Below, piece by piece: positions 18,534 to 26,905 of a stretch of 64,000 bases of DNA (positions are counted from its first letter, which is position 1; the number at the start of each line of letters is the position of its first letter). This stretch comes from Taibaiella lutea (GTDB taxonomy: Bacteria; Bacteroidota; Bacteroidia; Chitinophagales; Chitinophagaceae). Under the pieces are notes generated by a model, which was given only the letters and a program-made list of their open reading frames with translations, did not search any database and was not told the origin of the DNA. Position numbers and translations under genes: made by a program. The DNA lies in contig NZ_VWSH01000003.1 of NCBI RefSeq assembly GCF_008629695.1, positions 1 to 64,000 of the forward strand, given 5' to 3'.

Positions 18534-19112
18534 ATGGATATGTTGGATTTACAGAAAAGAACAGATATCAAACCTGCCATTGGCAAGATATTAATAGCAG
18601 AACCTTTTCTTATTGATTCAGGCTTTGCAAGAACAGTCGTATTGCTCTGTGAACACGGAGCACAGGGAACCATTGGTTTTATCCTTAACCGCGCATCGGA
18701 ACTGCAATTGCCCGATTTATTGCCAGAACTCAAGCATTTTGATTTTAATATTTACGATGGCGGCCCTGTACAGAAAGACACTTTGCACGTGCTGCATACA
18801 CTTCCCAATGAGCTAGGCGGACATGAGATTTTACCCGGTTTATATTGGGGCGGTTCTTATACCGAGCTTAACAGGCTGATGGAAAAAAATATCTGCAATG
18901 CTTCAAACGTAAAACTATTTTTAGGCTATTCAGGTTGGGACGAAGGCCAGCTGGAAAAAGAAATTGAAGAAGGCTCATGGCTTGTGGCAGATGGCAATAC
19001 CAATCTTATATTTGATGCAGGACTGAAAAATATCTGGCATAAGTCCATACTTGCTTTAGGAGATGAATTTGCATTTATGGCTAACCTGCCTTTGCATCCG
19101 CAATTAAATTAA
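18534..19112 (+). CDS. YqgE/AlgH family protein
   Basis: A 192-residue cytoplasmic protein of the UPF0301 family. The signatures are clear: GKILIAEPFLIDSGFARTVVLLCEHG, GTIGFILNRA, YDGGPVQKDTLHVLH, and LFLGYSGWDEGQLEKEIEEGSWL. Members are linked to alginate regulation in Pseudomonas but have no defined activity. The ATG at 18534 is used, with an alternative six bases later. The next gene has its own promoter. Confidence 0.95.
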   Translation: MDMLDLQKRTDIKPAIGKILIAEPFLIDSGFARTVVLLCEHGAQGTIGFILNRASELQLPDLLPELKHFDFNIYDGGPVQKDTLHVLHTLPNELGGHEILPGLYWGGSYTELNRLMEKNICNASNVKLFLGYSGWDEGQLEKEIEEGSWLVADGNTNLIFDAGLKNIWHKSILALGDEFAFMANLPLHPQLN

Positions 19113-19114
19113 AA

Positions 19115-19144
19115 TTGCATTTTATCATGCCCGGCTTATATTTG
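19115..19144 (+). promoter_or_regulatory. Promoter of the YiiX-like gene
   Basis: TTG (19115-19117), a 19-nt spacer, then TATATTTG (19137-19144), matching the Bacteroidota consensus. It starts 3 bp after the stop of the YqgE gene, and the start codon at 19153 lies only 8 nt downstream of the -7 element, so the transcript is nearly leaderless. Confidence 0.65.
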
Positions 19145-19152
19145 CAGTAAGC

Positions 19153-19863
19153 ATGAATGATAGTTCTGAACATAAAAGCCGGAAGCTGCAAGGTTTTCTC
19201 CTGATTGCCATGTTATTGCTGTTTGGCATTGTCTTCAACAGAAAACTGATTGAATCTTATATTTATCCCCAACCCAAAATCACATCAAATACAAGTGCCG
19301 CAAGGCGAGCTTCCAATAGCTGGAACAAGCTTTTTGTCGATTCATCTTTCAGATTGGTTCAGGACGGCGACCTGATTTTAAGAACAGGAACAGATGCTGT
19401 CAGTGATATGTTTCGCAAGGCAAATACACACGACAAAACATATTCTCATGCAGGGTTGGTTTTTATAGAAAACGGCATTCCCGTGGTTTATAATTTTATG
19501 GGAAGCGCTCAAAACCCACGGGCGCTCATGAGGCGCGATTCTTTAAATAGTTATATAACTCCATATAGTAATTCCGGCTTCGCTGTTTACAGGTTTATGC
19601 TTTCAAAAAATGAAAAAGAGCAATTGCATGACATTTCCGTAAAATATTTTAAAGAAAGCAGGAAGTTTGATCCTAACTTTAATCTTGAAACAGACTCTTT
19701 ACTTTATTGTACGGAATACATTTATAAAGCATTAGTTGAAACAACACATAAGGAAGATTATTTCCCCCTAACGCAAATGGCGGATTTCAGATTTATAGCA
19801 GTTGATAACCTTTATAGCCGTAAGGACATGAAGCTGATTTGTAAAATAGGCTATAAACAGTAA
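19153..19863 (+). CDS. YiiX/YebB-like permuted papain-fold hydrolase
   Basis: Probable cysteine hydrolase of the circularly permuted NlpC/P60 (papain-like) group, held in the membrane by one N-terminal span (about 14-34). The family layout is visible: DGDLILRTG at the start of the domain (about 73), the catalytic histidine H99 in YSHAGLVFIENG, and the catalytic cysteine C186 in LLYCTEYIYKAL. The length of 236 fits. Members may act on cell-wall peptides or lipids; substrate is unknown. It is 22 bp upstream of the lipoprotein gene and probably cotranscribed with it. Confidence 0.82.
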   Translation: MNDSSEHKSRKLQGFLLIAMLLLFGIVFNRKLIESYIYPQPKITSNTSAARRASNSWNKLFVDSSFRLVQDGDLILRTGTDAVSDMFRKANTHDKTYSHAGLVFIENGIPVVYNFMGSAQNPRALMRRDSLNSYITPYSNSGFAVYRFMLSKNEKEQLHDISVKYFKESRKFDPNFNLETDSLLYCTEYIYKALVETTHKEDYFPLTQMADFRFIAVDNLYSRKDMKLICKIGYKQ

Positions 19864-19885
19864 ATTTGCCACATACTACTTAAAA

Positions 19886-20407
19886 ATGAAACAATTTCCG
19901 GCATTCCTTCTATTTGTTCTGTTCTCTATTTGTATTTTTTCTTCCTGTAAAAATTCCAATTCTCCGCAAGCAGTAACAGAAAAATTCCTGACAAGTGTAG
20001 TGCAGGCAGACTTTGACAAAGCCAAAGCGCTTTCCACCAAAAACACCTGGGGCATGTTGGATATATGGGCGGCATTTACCAAAGAAATTCCGGAAAATGT
20101 AAAAGCCGAAAAAGCTGAAAATTTCAAAGTAAAAATTCTTGATACCAAGACCGAATCCGATTCAACCGTAATCGTGACTTACTCCACCGAACCCAAAATT
20201 TTACCTTTCAATAAAATCAGGCTGCAAAAGGAACTTGATATAGAAGGACGGATAAAATGGAAAGTAGATATTTCAACCCTGGAGCTGGGCACCGGCGACG
20301 AATTATATATAAACGCTGTTGATTCAACCTCCGGCATCCGCCTTGAAATGGAAAGACAGTCGCCCGATACCATAAGCGACAAACAGGAAAATAACCCGCA
20401 ACAATAA
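19886..20407 (+). CDS. DUF4878-like lipoprotein
   Basis: A 173-residue lipoprotein. The signal peptide ends in lipobox IFSSC (residues 18-22). The mature part starts with the pattern typical of DUF4878 and NTF2-like lipoproteins: VTEKFLTSVVQADFDKAKALST, followed by strands and KWKVDIS. The fold is often a cone-shaped NTF2-like domain. No catalytic residues are apparent. It probably shares a transcript with the YiiX-like gene. Confidence 0.72.
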   Translation: MKQFPAFLLFVLFSICIFSSCKNSNSPQAVTEKFLTSVVQADFDKAKALSTKNTWGMLDIWAAFTKEIPENVKAEKAENFKVKILDTKTESDSTVIVTYSTEPKILPFNKIRLQKELDIEGRIKWKVDISTLELGTGDELYINAVDSTSGIRLEMERQSPDTISDKQENNPQQ

Positions 20408-20451
20408 ATTGCCTTACCAAATAAAAATTAATTAATTTATTAACCTTCCCT

Positions 20452-20459
20452 TACCTTTG
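20452..20459 (+). promoter_or_regulatory. metK -7 promoter element
   Basis: TACCTTTG lies 31 bp upstream of the metK ATG; the matching -33 region is AT-rich (TTA in place of TTG). I see no SAM riboswitch structure in the short leader. Confidence 0.45.
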
Positions 20460-20490
20460 GGAAATTTTCAAAAAATCTGTTTAAACAAAT

Positions 20491-21744
20491 ATGCCTTACT
20501 TATTCACTTCCGAGTCGGTGTCTGAAGGACATCCTGATAAAGTTGCAGATCAAATTTCTGACGCACTCATTGACAATTTCCTTGCCTTCGATCCAGAATC
20601 CAAAGTTGCATGTGAAACATTAGTTACAACCGGTCAGGTGGTATTGGCCGGAGAGGTGAAATCAAAAGCATATCTTGACGTACAAACCATTGCCCGCGAT
20701 GTAATTAAAAAAATAGGTTACACCAAGAGCGAGTATATGTTTGAAGCAAATTCCTGTGGTGTGCTTTCTGCAATACACGAACAATCCCAGGACATTAATC
20801 AGGGTGTTGATAAAAAGAAAAAAGAAGAACAAGGTGCGGGCGATCAGGGTATGATGTTTGGTTATGCAACCAACGAAACCGACGATTATATGCCATTGGC
20901 TTTGGATCTTGCTCATAAAATCCTGATTGAATTAGCTGACCTGCGTCGCGAAAACAAACAAATTAAATATTTGCGCCCTGACGCCAAATCTCAGGTGACG
21001 CTGGAATATGATGATAACAACAATCCGGTTCGTATTGATGCTATCGTAGTTTCCACGCAGCACGATGATTTTGATACGGAAGAGAAAATGCTGGAGAAAA
21101 TCAAAAAAGATATTGTCAGCATTTTGATTCCGAGAGTAAAGAAAAAGTATGCAAAATTCGCACACCTTTTCAATGATAAAATCCAATACCATATCAATCC
21201 TACCGGTAAGTTCGTAATTGGCGGACCACACGGTGATACAGGTTTGACAGGACGTAAAATCATCGTTGATACATATGGCGGAAAAGGTGCACACGGCGGT
21301 GGCGCTTTCTCTGGTAAAGATCCTTCAAAAGTAGATCGTTCAGCAGCTTATGCAACACGCCACATTGCTAAAAACCTTGTAGCGGCAGGCGTTGCAAACG
21401 AAGTTCTGGTTCAGGTTTCTTATGCAATCGGCGTAGCCCAGCCAATGGGTATTTACATCAATACTTACGGTACTGCAAAAGTTGATATGCACGATGGTGA
21501 AATTGCTAAGATTGTGGAAGGCATTTTTGATATGCGTCCTTACTTCATCGAACAACGCTTGAAATTACGTAACCCTATCTATAGCGAAACAGCTTCTTAC
21601 GGACACATGGGTCGTAAAAACGAAGTGGTTACAAAAGAATTCAAAACGCCCGATGGTAAAGTAAAGAAAGTAAAAGTGGAATTGTTTACATGGGAGAAAC
21701 TGGATTATGTTGCTAAAGTGAAAAAAGCTTTCAACATCAAGTAA
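20491..21744 (+). CDS. metK: S-adenosylmethionine synthetase
   Basis: Makes S-adenosylmethionine from ATP and methionine in the cytoplasm. The N-terminus shows [23 protein letters not shown], then the [16 protein letters not shown] loop and later [25 protein letters not shown], which are the catalytic and phosphate-binding signatures. At 417 residues it is slightly longer than the E. coli enzyme, with extra lysine-rich residues at about 105-115 and in the C-terminal third, as is common in Bacteroidota. Confidence 0.98.
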   Translation: MPYLFTSESVSEGHPDKVADQISDALIDNFLAFDPESKVACETLVTTGQVVLAGEVKSKAYLDVQTIARDVIKKIGYTKSEYMFEANSCGVLSAIHEQSQDINQGVDKKKKEEQGAGDQGMMFGYATNETDDYMPLALDLAHKILIELADLRRENKQIKYLRPDAKSQVTLEYDDNNNPVRIDAIVVSTQHDDFDTEEKMLEKIKKDIVSILIPRVKKKYAKFAHLFNDKIQYHINPTGKFVIGGPHGDTGLTGRKIIVDTYGGKGAHGGGAFSGKDPSKVDRSAAYATRHIAKNLVAAGVANEVLVQVSYAIGVAQPMGIYINTYGTAKVDMHDGEIAKIVEGIFDMRPYFIEQRLKLRNPIYSETASYGHMGRKNEVVTKEFKTPDGKVKKVKVELFTWEKLDYVAKVKKAFNIK

Positions 21745-21770
21745 ATCTTATGCTTATCCGTTAAAATACA

Positions 21771-21806
21771 AGAGCTGATACCTTTGCAGGTGTCAGCTCT
21801 ATTTTT
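21771..21806 (+). terminator. metK terminator
   Basis: AGAGCTGATACC pairs with GGTGTCAGCTCT (one G:T pair), loop TTTGCA, followed by ATTTTT. The loop also supplies the -33 TTG of the yajQ promoter. Confidence 0.85.
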
Positions 21807-21815
21807 GTACCTTTG
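21784..21815 (+). promoter_or_regulatory. yajQ promoter overlapping the metK terminator
   Basis: TTG (21784-21786) in the terminator loop, a 21-nt spacer, then TACCTTTG (21808-21815). The start codon is about 58 nt downstream. Confidence 0.6.
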
Positions 21816-21873
21816 CGAGGTTTGAATACTGAAATTTGAATTTTCAGATTTTTCATTTTTAAAATTTAAAAAC

Positions 21874-22365
21874 ATGCCTTCATTCGATATAGCCAGCAAA
21901 GTTGATTTGCAAACATTGGATAATGTAATCAATGTCGTAAAAAAAGAAATTTCAACCCGTTTCGATTTCAAAGGAAATCATGTGGAGATTGACCTTGATA
22001 AAAAAACAATGATTATGAAACTTGAAGTGGAAAGCGATATGAAACTGCAACAGGTGGAAGATGTCATCATTTCAAAATCATTGAAGCAAGGCCTCGATGC
22101 CAAAGCATTTGATTTCAGTAAAGCACACTACGCATCCGGCAAATATGTGCGTAAAGAAGTAACTGTCCGTAACGGACTCGATAAGGATAGCGCAAAGAAA
22201 ATAGTAAAACTTATTAAAGACAGCGGTTCCAAAGTTCAGGCTGCCATCATGGATGACATTATTCGCGTAACCGGCAAAAAAATTGACGACCTGCAGGATA
22301 TCATCCGCCTTTGCAATGGCGCGAACCTTGAAATGCCATTACAATATACTAATATGAAAAGCTAA
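21874..22365 (+). CDS. YajQ family nucleotide-binding protein
   Basis: A 163-residue cytoplasmic protein with two ferredoxin-like halves. The signature MPSFDIASKVDLQTLDNVINV and the motif TRFDFKGNHVEIDLD are intact, and the C-terminus ends with the conserved LPLQYTNMKS-like segment. Some members bind cyclic di-GMP and act with transcription factors; whether this one does cannot be seen. Its promoter overlaps the metK terminator. Confidence 0.95.
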   Translation: MPSFDIASKVDLQTLDNVINVVKKEISTRFDFKGNHVEIDLDKKTMIMKLEVESDMKLQQVEDVIISKSLKQGLDAKAFDFSKAHYASGKYVRKEVTVRNGLDKDSAKKIVKLIKDSGSKVQAAIMDDIIRVTGKKIDDLQDIIRLCNGANLEMPLQYTNMKS

Positions 22366-22460
22366 TTAGTGGATAGTAGTTAGTCCTTAGTGGTTAGTAA
22401 AACTATCTGCTAACGACTAACTACATAAAAAACGAAACAACACTAACGACTATCCACTAA
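22366..22460. repeat. TTAGTGG-type intergenic inverted repeat
   Basis: The arms 22366-22384 and 22442-22460 are inverted copies with 18 of 19 positions matching (ttagtggatag, then tagttagt). The centre has further degenerate copies of the same motif (about 22388-22425). A related sequence occurs before the deacetylase gene at about 63089-63118. Confidence 0.65.
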
Positions 22461-22477
22461 CAACTATCTACTAAAAT

Positions 22478-23758
22478 ATGTTTCCTGACTTTCATTATTT
22501 GTTTCAATCCCTTTTTGGCATTGACATTCCGGGATTGGCCATTGTCAAAACCTTTGGTTTTTTTGTAGCAATGGGTTTTTTGTTCGGAGCCTGGGTCATC
22601 TCAAAAGAACTGCAAAGAAAAAAAGAACAAGGACTTTTTCAACCGGAAATCATTACGGAAGAAATCGGCAAACCCGCTACCTCCTCCGAGCTGATTGGAA
22701 TGGGCATACTGGGATTTCTCTTAGGTTTCAAATTGATTGGTATGTTCCTCAATTCAGCTGCCGTCGGTCACGATCCGATGGGCTTTATCCTTTCCATGAA
22801 AGGCAGCTGGATTACAGGTATTGTGCTTGCCGCCGTTTTTGTTTACTGGAAATACAGCTCTAAAAAGAAACAACAATTACCGCAGCCCAAACAGCAGAGA
22901 GTCGCCGTTTATCCCCATCATCGCGTTGCAGATATTATTTTTATTGCAGCTATCGGCGGTTTTGCAGGAGCCAAAATATTCAATGCCTTTGAAACATGGC
23001 AGGATTTTATTGCCGACCCGATCGGTAATCTCTTCTCAGCATCCGGCCTTACCTTTTATGGCGGGTTAATTGTTGCTACCATTGCTTTGTATCTGTACGC
23101 CCGCAAAAAGAAATTTGATTTCAGGCACCTTTGCGATGCCGCTGCACCCGCCTTGATTTTAGCCTACGGTATCGGCCGTTTGGGTTGCCAGACTGCCGGC
23201 GACGGCGACTGGGGTATTTTCAACAGTGCATATACCACACAACCTGACGGAAGCATGGTGAAAAGCAGTTATCAGGATTATCAGGCAATGGTTACTAAAT
23301 ACCCGAATCAATTTATGGATCGTAACCTGAACCAGATTACGCCCAACAAATATGCGTCCGGACCAAGCTGGTTACCCGACTGGATATTTGCACAGAATTT
23401 CAAGCACAATGTAAATAATGACGGTATTAAAATTGCAGGCGACGAAGGTGAATATAACCATGTTTTACCGGCAGGTGTTTTTCCCACCTCACTGTATGAA
23501 GCCGTAGCATGCATCCTTTTGTTCTTCGTAATGTGGCGCGTACGCAAACGCTTTGGAAGGCCATTGCAAATGTTTGGCCTCTATTTGATTATTGCCGGCA
23601 TAGAACGGTTCCTTATCGAATTGATGCGCGTAAACTATAAATACAATTGGGGCTTCCTCCACCCTACTCAGGCCGAAATTATTTCCACCTGTCTCGTAAT
23701 TGCAGGCTTAGGATTGCTTTTCTTCTACAAGCCAAAAGAAAAAACTGAAACAGTATAA
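22478..23758 (+). CDS. lgt: Prolipoprotein diacylglyceryl transferase
   Basis: Inner-membrane enzyme that moves a diacylglyceryl group from phosphatidylglycerol to the lipobox cysteine, the first step of lipoprotein maturation. It has about seven hydrophobic spans. Characteristic parts are SGLTFYGGLIVA (FYGG, about 189-201), the periplasmic ALILAYGIGRLGCQTAGDGDWG replacing the RIGNFxNxE core of proteobacterial enzymes, and GVFPTSLYEAVACILLF with IERFLIELMRVN near the end. The 426 residues exceed the classic 290 because of an N-terminal insert and an extra loop, a form I associate with Bacteroidota. The large set of lipoproteins nearby are substrates. Confidence 0.93.
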   Translation: MFPDFHYLFQSLFGIDIPGLAIVKTFGFFVAMGFLFGAWVISKELQRKKEQGLFQPEIITEEIGKPATSSELIGMGILGFLLGFKLIGMFLNSAAVGHDPMGFILSMKGSWITGIVLAAVFVYWKYSSKKKQQLPQPKQQRVAVYPHHRVADIIFIAAIGGFAGAKIFNAFETWQDFIADPIGNLFSASGLTFYGGLIVATIALYLYARKKKFDFRHLCDAAAPALILAYGIGRLGCQTAGDGDWGIFNSAYTTQPDGSMVKSSYQDYQAMVTKYPNQFMDRNLNQITPNKYASGPSWLPDWIFAQNFKHNVNNDGIKIAGDEGEYNHVLPAGVFPTSLYEAVACILLFFVMWRVRKRFGRPLQMFGLYLIIAGIERFLIELMRVNYKYNWGFLHPTQAEIISTCLVIAGLGLLFFYKPKEKTETV

Positions 23759-24387
23759 GCACCTGATACAATTTAGGGGACGTATGAGTACGTAACAACC
23801 ATTAATTCTGTATACAATCCAAAGTAAAGAGTGTGTAGCTTCAACCTCGGGTTAATAGACTCGAGTCTTGAGTGAATAGGCTCGAGCATCGGGTGAACAA
23901 GCCAGAGGAACGAGTGAACAGGCTCGAGTATCGGGTGAACAAGCCAAAGGAACGGGTGAACAGGCTCGAGGAACGAGTGAACAAGCCAGAGGAACGAGTG
24001 AACAAGCCAGAGGAACGAGTGAACAGGCTCGAGCATCGAGTGAACAGGCTCGAGGAACGAGTGAACAAGCCAAAGGAACGAGTGAACAGGCTCGAGCATC
24101 GAGTGAACAGGCTCGAGGAACGAGTGAACAAGCCAAAGGAACGAGTGAACAGGCTCGAGGAACGGGTGAACAAGCCAGAGGAACGGGTGAATAGGCTCGA
24201 GGAACGAGTGAACAAGCCAGAGGAACGAGTGAACAAGCCAGAGAAACGAGTGAACAGGCCAGAGAAACGAGTGAATAGGCTCGAGGAACGGGTGAACAGG
24301 CTCGAGCATCAGGTTAAAAGAAATGAGCGCAGGATAAATGCCTTAAACTCCTACATTAATGGTAAAAGCGCTTATAATCTAAACATC
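23759..24387. other. Intergenic region lgt to outer-membrane protein, mostly the 21-bp minisatellite
   Basis: The stretch holds about 90 bp of plain sequence after lgt, then the 21-bp tandem repeat (23851 to 24333) and about 55 bp of degenerate remnant before the next gene. No other feature is visible. Confidence 0.8.
23851..24333. repeat. 21-bp tandem repeat (minisatellite), about 21 well-kept units plus degenerate ends
   Basis: Units begin with GTGAAC/T and follow the pattern gtgaayargcycgaggaacgr; well-kept units run in register from 23872 to 24312 with units of exactly 21 bp, flanked by degenerate copies at 23851 and 24313. Two unit types alternate irregularly: one encodes NRLE(E/H/Y)RV, the other NKP(E/K)ERV. 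No indels interrupt the phase. The unit length is a multiple of three, so five of six frames are free of regular stops. In the plus frame starting GTG 23872 it reads as heptads with L and V at a/d spacing, but L is often P. Confidence 0.92.
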
Positions 24388-24945
24388 ATGAAATATACAT
24401 TTACAAATATTACACTTTGCGCAGCGCTTTCATTATCAGGACTTTGCTCTTATGCACAAACACAAAACAACACGCCCAAAAAAGATTCAAAGTTCCATTG
24501 GGGATTGGGCTACGGAATGGATTATGGAATGTCAGGTATTAAAGCAGAATATTTACCTGTAAAATATCTTGGTGCTTTTGTGGGACTTGGCTATAAATTC
24601 AAAGATCCGAGTCTTGGGGTAAATGCAGGCATACAGCTTCGTCCATTACCCGATGCAAAAATTCAACCATTGGTAATGGCCATGTATGGTTATAATGGCA
24701 TAATCAATGTAAAATACTATACGCCGGTTGATGTAAACAAAACTTATTACGGATTTTCAACCGGCATTGGCGGTGAACTAAAAATAGGAGGCAAAGAAGA
24801 CATAAGATTATATCTGGGTCTGTGGCTTCCATTCAGGAGCAAAGAATTTAAGGACAATTATGATCTGATAGAAAAAAACATAAGAAATTTATCTGACCGT
24901 ACCTTACCTGTCGGATTCAGCATAGGTTTTAACTGGGCCTTGTAA
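24388..24945 (+). CDS. Outer-membrane beta-barrel-like protein
   Basis: A secreted protein of 185 residues. The ATG at 24388 is chosen because it opens a clean signal peptide (MKYTFTNITLCAALSLSGLC, cleavage near SYAQT). The mature part is rich in aromatic, alternating strands and glycine (YGMDYGMSGIKAEYLPVKYLGAFVGLGYKF and others) and ends with phenylalanine-glycine-phenylalanine-asparagine-tryptophan-like GFSIGFNWAL, typical of small outer-membrane barrels. The same frame is open upstream through the minisatellite to a GTG at 23872, which would give a 357-residue protein with an internal signal peptide; I regard that as unlikely. A terminator follows. Confidence 0.75.
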   Translation: MKYTFTNITLCAALSLSGLCSYAQTQNNTPKKDSKFHWGLGYGMDYGMSGIKAEYLPVKYLGAFVGLGYKFKDPSLGVNAGIQLRPLPDAKIQPLVMAMYGYNGIINVKYYTPVDVNKTYYGFSTGIGGELKIGGKEDIRLYLGLWLPFRSKEFKDNYDLIEKNIRNLSDRTLPVGFSIGFNWAL

Positions 24946-24965
24946 AAGCATGATTATTTTTCAAT

Positions 24966-24990
24966 AAAAGCATCCGCCGGGGATGCTTTT
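24966..24990 (+). terminator. Terminator after the outer-membrane protein gene
   Basis: AAAAGCATCC and GGATGCTTTT form a perfect 10-bp stem with a 5-nt loop, with a T run at the end. Confidence 0.85.
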
Positions 24991-25038
24991 ACTTTGCATT
25001 TCCTCGAAAAAGGAATATCTTTCTTCAAATTTCAATTT

Positions 25039-26004
25039 ATGAAAAACAAAATCCTTTTCTTCCTCCTTGTAAGCTTTCTTGCAACATACAGCCATGCAGG
25101 CATCGTTAAACAATTTCCTTTTCAGGATTGTACTATCGAATTATTAGATAGCAAAAGCGCTGCCGAAGCTACAAACCATTCGGATGATTACACAAAAGCC
25201 CTGACCTCTTTTGACCTGCAAATAAGATTAGGAAGAAAGGAAAACGTTGCCGAAAAAGATTACCTGAATCTGGCAGCATCTCAGGCATTGACATGGGATG
25301 AAGAAGACCAGCAAAAGTTGCAGCAATCTTTTCAGGAAATCGAAAAATTTTTAGAAAGCAATAAAATTCATCTTAATCTTCCTAAAAAGATTCAATTGCT
25401 TAAAACCGCCGGAGCTGAAGAATTCGGAGCCGAAGGCTATACCCGCGAAAATCGTATTATGCTTTGCGTTAAAGGCGGCCAGGAGATAAATACCCATGTT
25501 GTAGCCCATGAATTATTCCATGTTTTCTCAAGGTTCAATGCTGATACGAGGAATAAAATATATGCCATCTTCGGATTTCAGAAATGCAACCGAATCAATA
25601 CTGCGACTGCAATGGATAATCGCGTTATTACCAACCCGGACTGCCCTTTCACAGAGCATTTTATTGCATTGAACATAGGAGGAAAAGACAGGCATTTTGC
25701 ATTGCAGCTTTATAGCACAAAACCATTTGAAGAAAACTTCAGTTTACAAAATGCAAACATAGCATTGCTGGAACTCGAAAATAAAAACAAGCAGGAAACG
25801 CCATTAATAAAAGATGGGAAAGGCGTTTTATTACAACTCGACGAAGTACCGGAATTATTTACCAAAATAGGAAAGAATACCTTTTACGTACTACATCCTG
25901 AAGAAATTTCTGCCGAACACTTTTCAATGTGGATAATCGCGAAGAAAGTCCCGCAACCTGAATTCTTTGATAAGATGAAAGAAGTTTTATCTGAAGCGAA
26001 ATAA
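25039..26004 (+). CDS. Secreted protein with HExxH zinc-peptidase-like motif
   Basis: A 321-residue protein that I do not assign to a named family. The ATG at 25039 opens a signal peptide (LFFLLVSFLATYSHA); an upstream TTG frame would add 15 residues. The most telling motif is HVVAHELFHVFSRFN with H157-E158-x2-H161, the zinc-site pattern of metallopeptidases, in a helix followed by the plausible partner region NADTRNKIYAIFGF. The C-terminal half is acidic, with FTEHFIALNI as a further conserved-looking piece. A third zinc ligand is not obvious. It converges on sod. Confidence 0.6.
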   Translation: MKNKILFFLLVSFLATYSHAGIVKQFPFQDCTIELLDSKSAAEATNHSDDYTKALTSFDLQIRLGRKENVAEKDYLNLAASQALTWDEEDQQKLQQSFQEIEKFLESNKIHLNLPKKIQLLKTAGAEEFGAEGYTRENRIMLCVKGGQEINTHVVAHELFHVFSRFNADTRNKIYAIFGFQKCNRINTATAMDNRVITNPDCPFTEHFIALNIGGKDRHFALQLYSTKPFEENFSLQNANIALLELENKNKQETPLIKDGKGVLLQLDEVPELFTKIGKNTFYVLHPEEISAEHFSMWIIAKKVPQPEFFDKMKEVLSEAK

Positions 26005-26011
26005 TCAACTA

Positions 26012-26052
26012 AAAAAGGTGTCCCACAATTGGAATTGCGGGACACTTTTTTT
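26012..26052. terminator. Bidirectional terminator between the HExxH gene and sod
   Basis: GTGTCCCACAATT and AATTGCGGGACAC form a 13-bp stem with one mismatch, flanked by A6 and T8. Confidence 0.88.
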
Positions 26053-26068
26053 CATTAAATCATATTTC

Positions 26069-26674
26069 TTACAAAGCAGCTTCGTAACGCTTAGCTACTT
26101 CATCCCAGTTTACAACGCTCCAAACCGCTTTAAGGTAATCAGGACGCTTGTTTTGGTATTTCAGATAATAAGCATGCTCCCAAACATCAATACCGAAAAT
26201 AGGCGTGCCCTTTACTTCTGCAACATCCATTAACGGATTATCCTGATTTGGCGTAGAAGTAACTTCCAATTTGCCGTCTTTTACAATCAACCATGCCCAA
26301 CCACTTCCAAAGCGTGTTGCACCGGCTGTATTCATTTTTTCTTTTAACGCGTCCAAACCACCGAAAGCTTCATTGATAGCATCTGCCAGTTTACCTTCAG
26401 GACCTTCTTTAGCATTTGGAGTCAATACTGTCCAGAACAAAGAATGGTTGAAATGACCACCGCCATTATTACGCACCGCAGCAGGATATTTTGAAATATT
26501 TTTTACCAGTTCTTCCAAAGAAAGATCGGCAGCATCTGTGCCTTCAATAGCTTTGTTCAGATTATCTACATAAGCCTGATGATGTTTACCATGATGGATT
26601 TCCATAGTCTGCGCATCGATATGTGGTTCCAATGCGTTGTGTGCATAAGGCAATGCAGGAAGTGAATGTGCCAT
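26069..26674 (-). CDS. Superoxide dismutase, Fe/Mn type
   Basis: Dismutates superoxide to oxygen and hydrogen peroxide in the cytoplasm. The 201 residues show the Fe/Mn family ligands in [25 protein letters not shown], and [19 protein letters not shown], and the gatekeeping [11 protein letters not shown] segment. Length and order are complete. Residues that separate Fe- from Mn-using enzymes do not settle the metal by eye. Single gene with a bidirectional terminator. Confidence 0.97.
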   Translation of the reverse strand: MAHSLPALPYAHNALEPHIDAQTMEIHHGKHHQAYVDNLNKAIEGTDAADLSLEELVKNISKYPAAVRNNGGGHFNHSLFWTVLTPNAKEGPEGKLADAINEAFGGLDALKEKMNTAGATRFGSGWAWLIVKDGKLEVTSTPNQDNPLMDVAEVKGTPIFGIDVWEHAYYLKYQNKRPDYLKAVWSVVNWDEVAKRYEAAL

Positions 26675-26805
26675 AATAATCAGATTTTTATTTTAAAAAT
26701 GAAATGAAATGTGTATCCTCCTGATAATGCAGTTTTAAACAAAAAGTTTATTTGCATTAAAGGAAAACAAAAATACAAAATTTGAAATTGGGAATAGTGA
26801 ATGGT

Positions 26806-26870
26806 ATGTTAGATAATAGATATCAGACGTTAGAGAATAGATATTAGATATCAGATACCTAACATAAGAT
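26806..26870. repeat. Dispersed AGATATCAGAC-type repeat, copies in tandem
   Basis: Three degenerate tandem copies of tagatatcagac between sod and the porT-like gene. Related copies are at about 3990, 9716 and 63979. Confidence 0.5.
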
Positions 26871-26905
26871 TGGGATTTGGAATTTACAATTTGGATTTTT
26901 TCAAG

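Noticed and set aside
20408-20490. SAM riboswitch before metK
   Set aside because: The leader is under 35 nt after the -7 element and shows no conserved riboswitch structure.
23773-24309. Long minus-strand open frames over the minisatellite (LEPVHSF-type and LFTRSSG-type repeats)
   Set aside because: They result from the 21-bp unit lacking stops in several frames; no start context, signal or domain supports them.
23851-24333. CRISPR array
   Set aside because: Units are contiguous with no unique spacers and vary internally, so this is a minisatellite.
23872-24945. A 357-residue fusion of the repeat and the outer-membrane protein
   Set aside because: The signal peptide would be internal and the GTG at 23872 directly follows a stop without promoter or start context. 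The ATG at 24388 is preferred.
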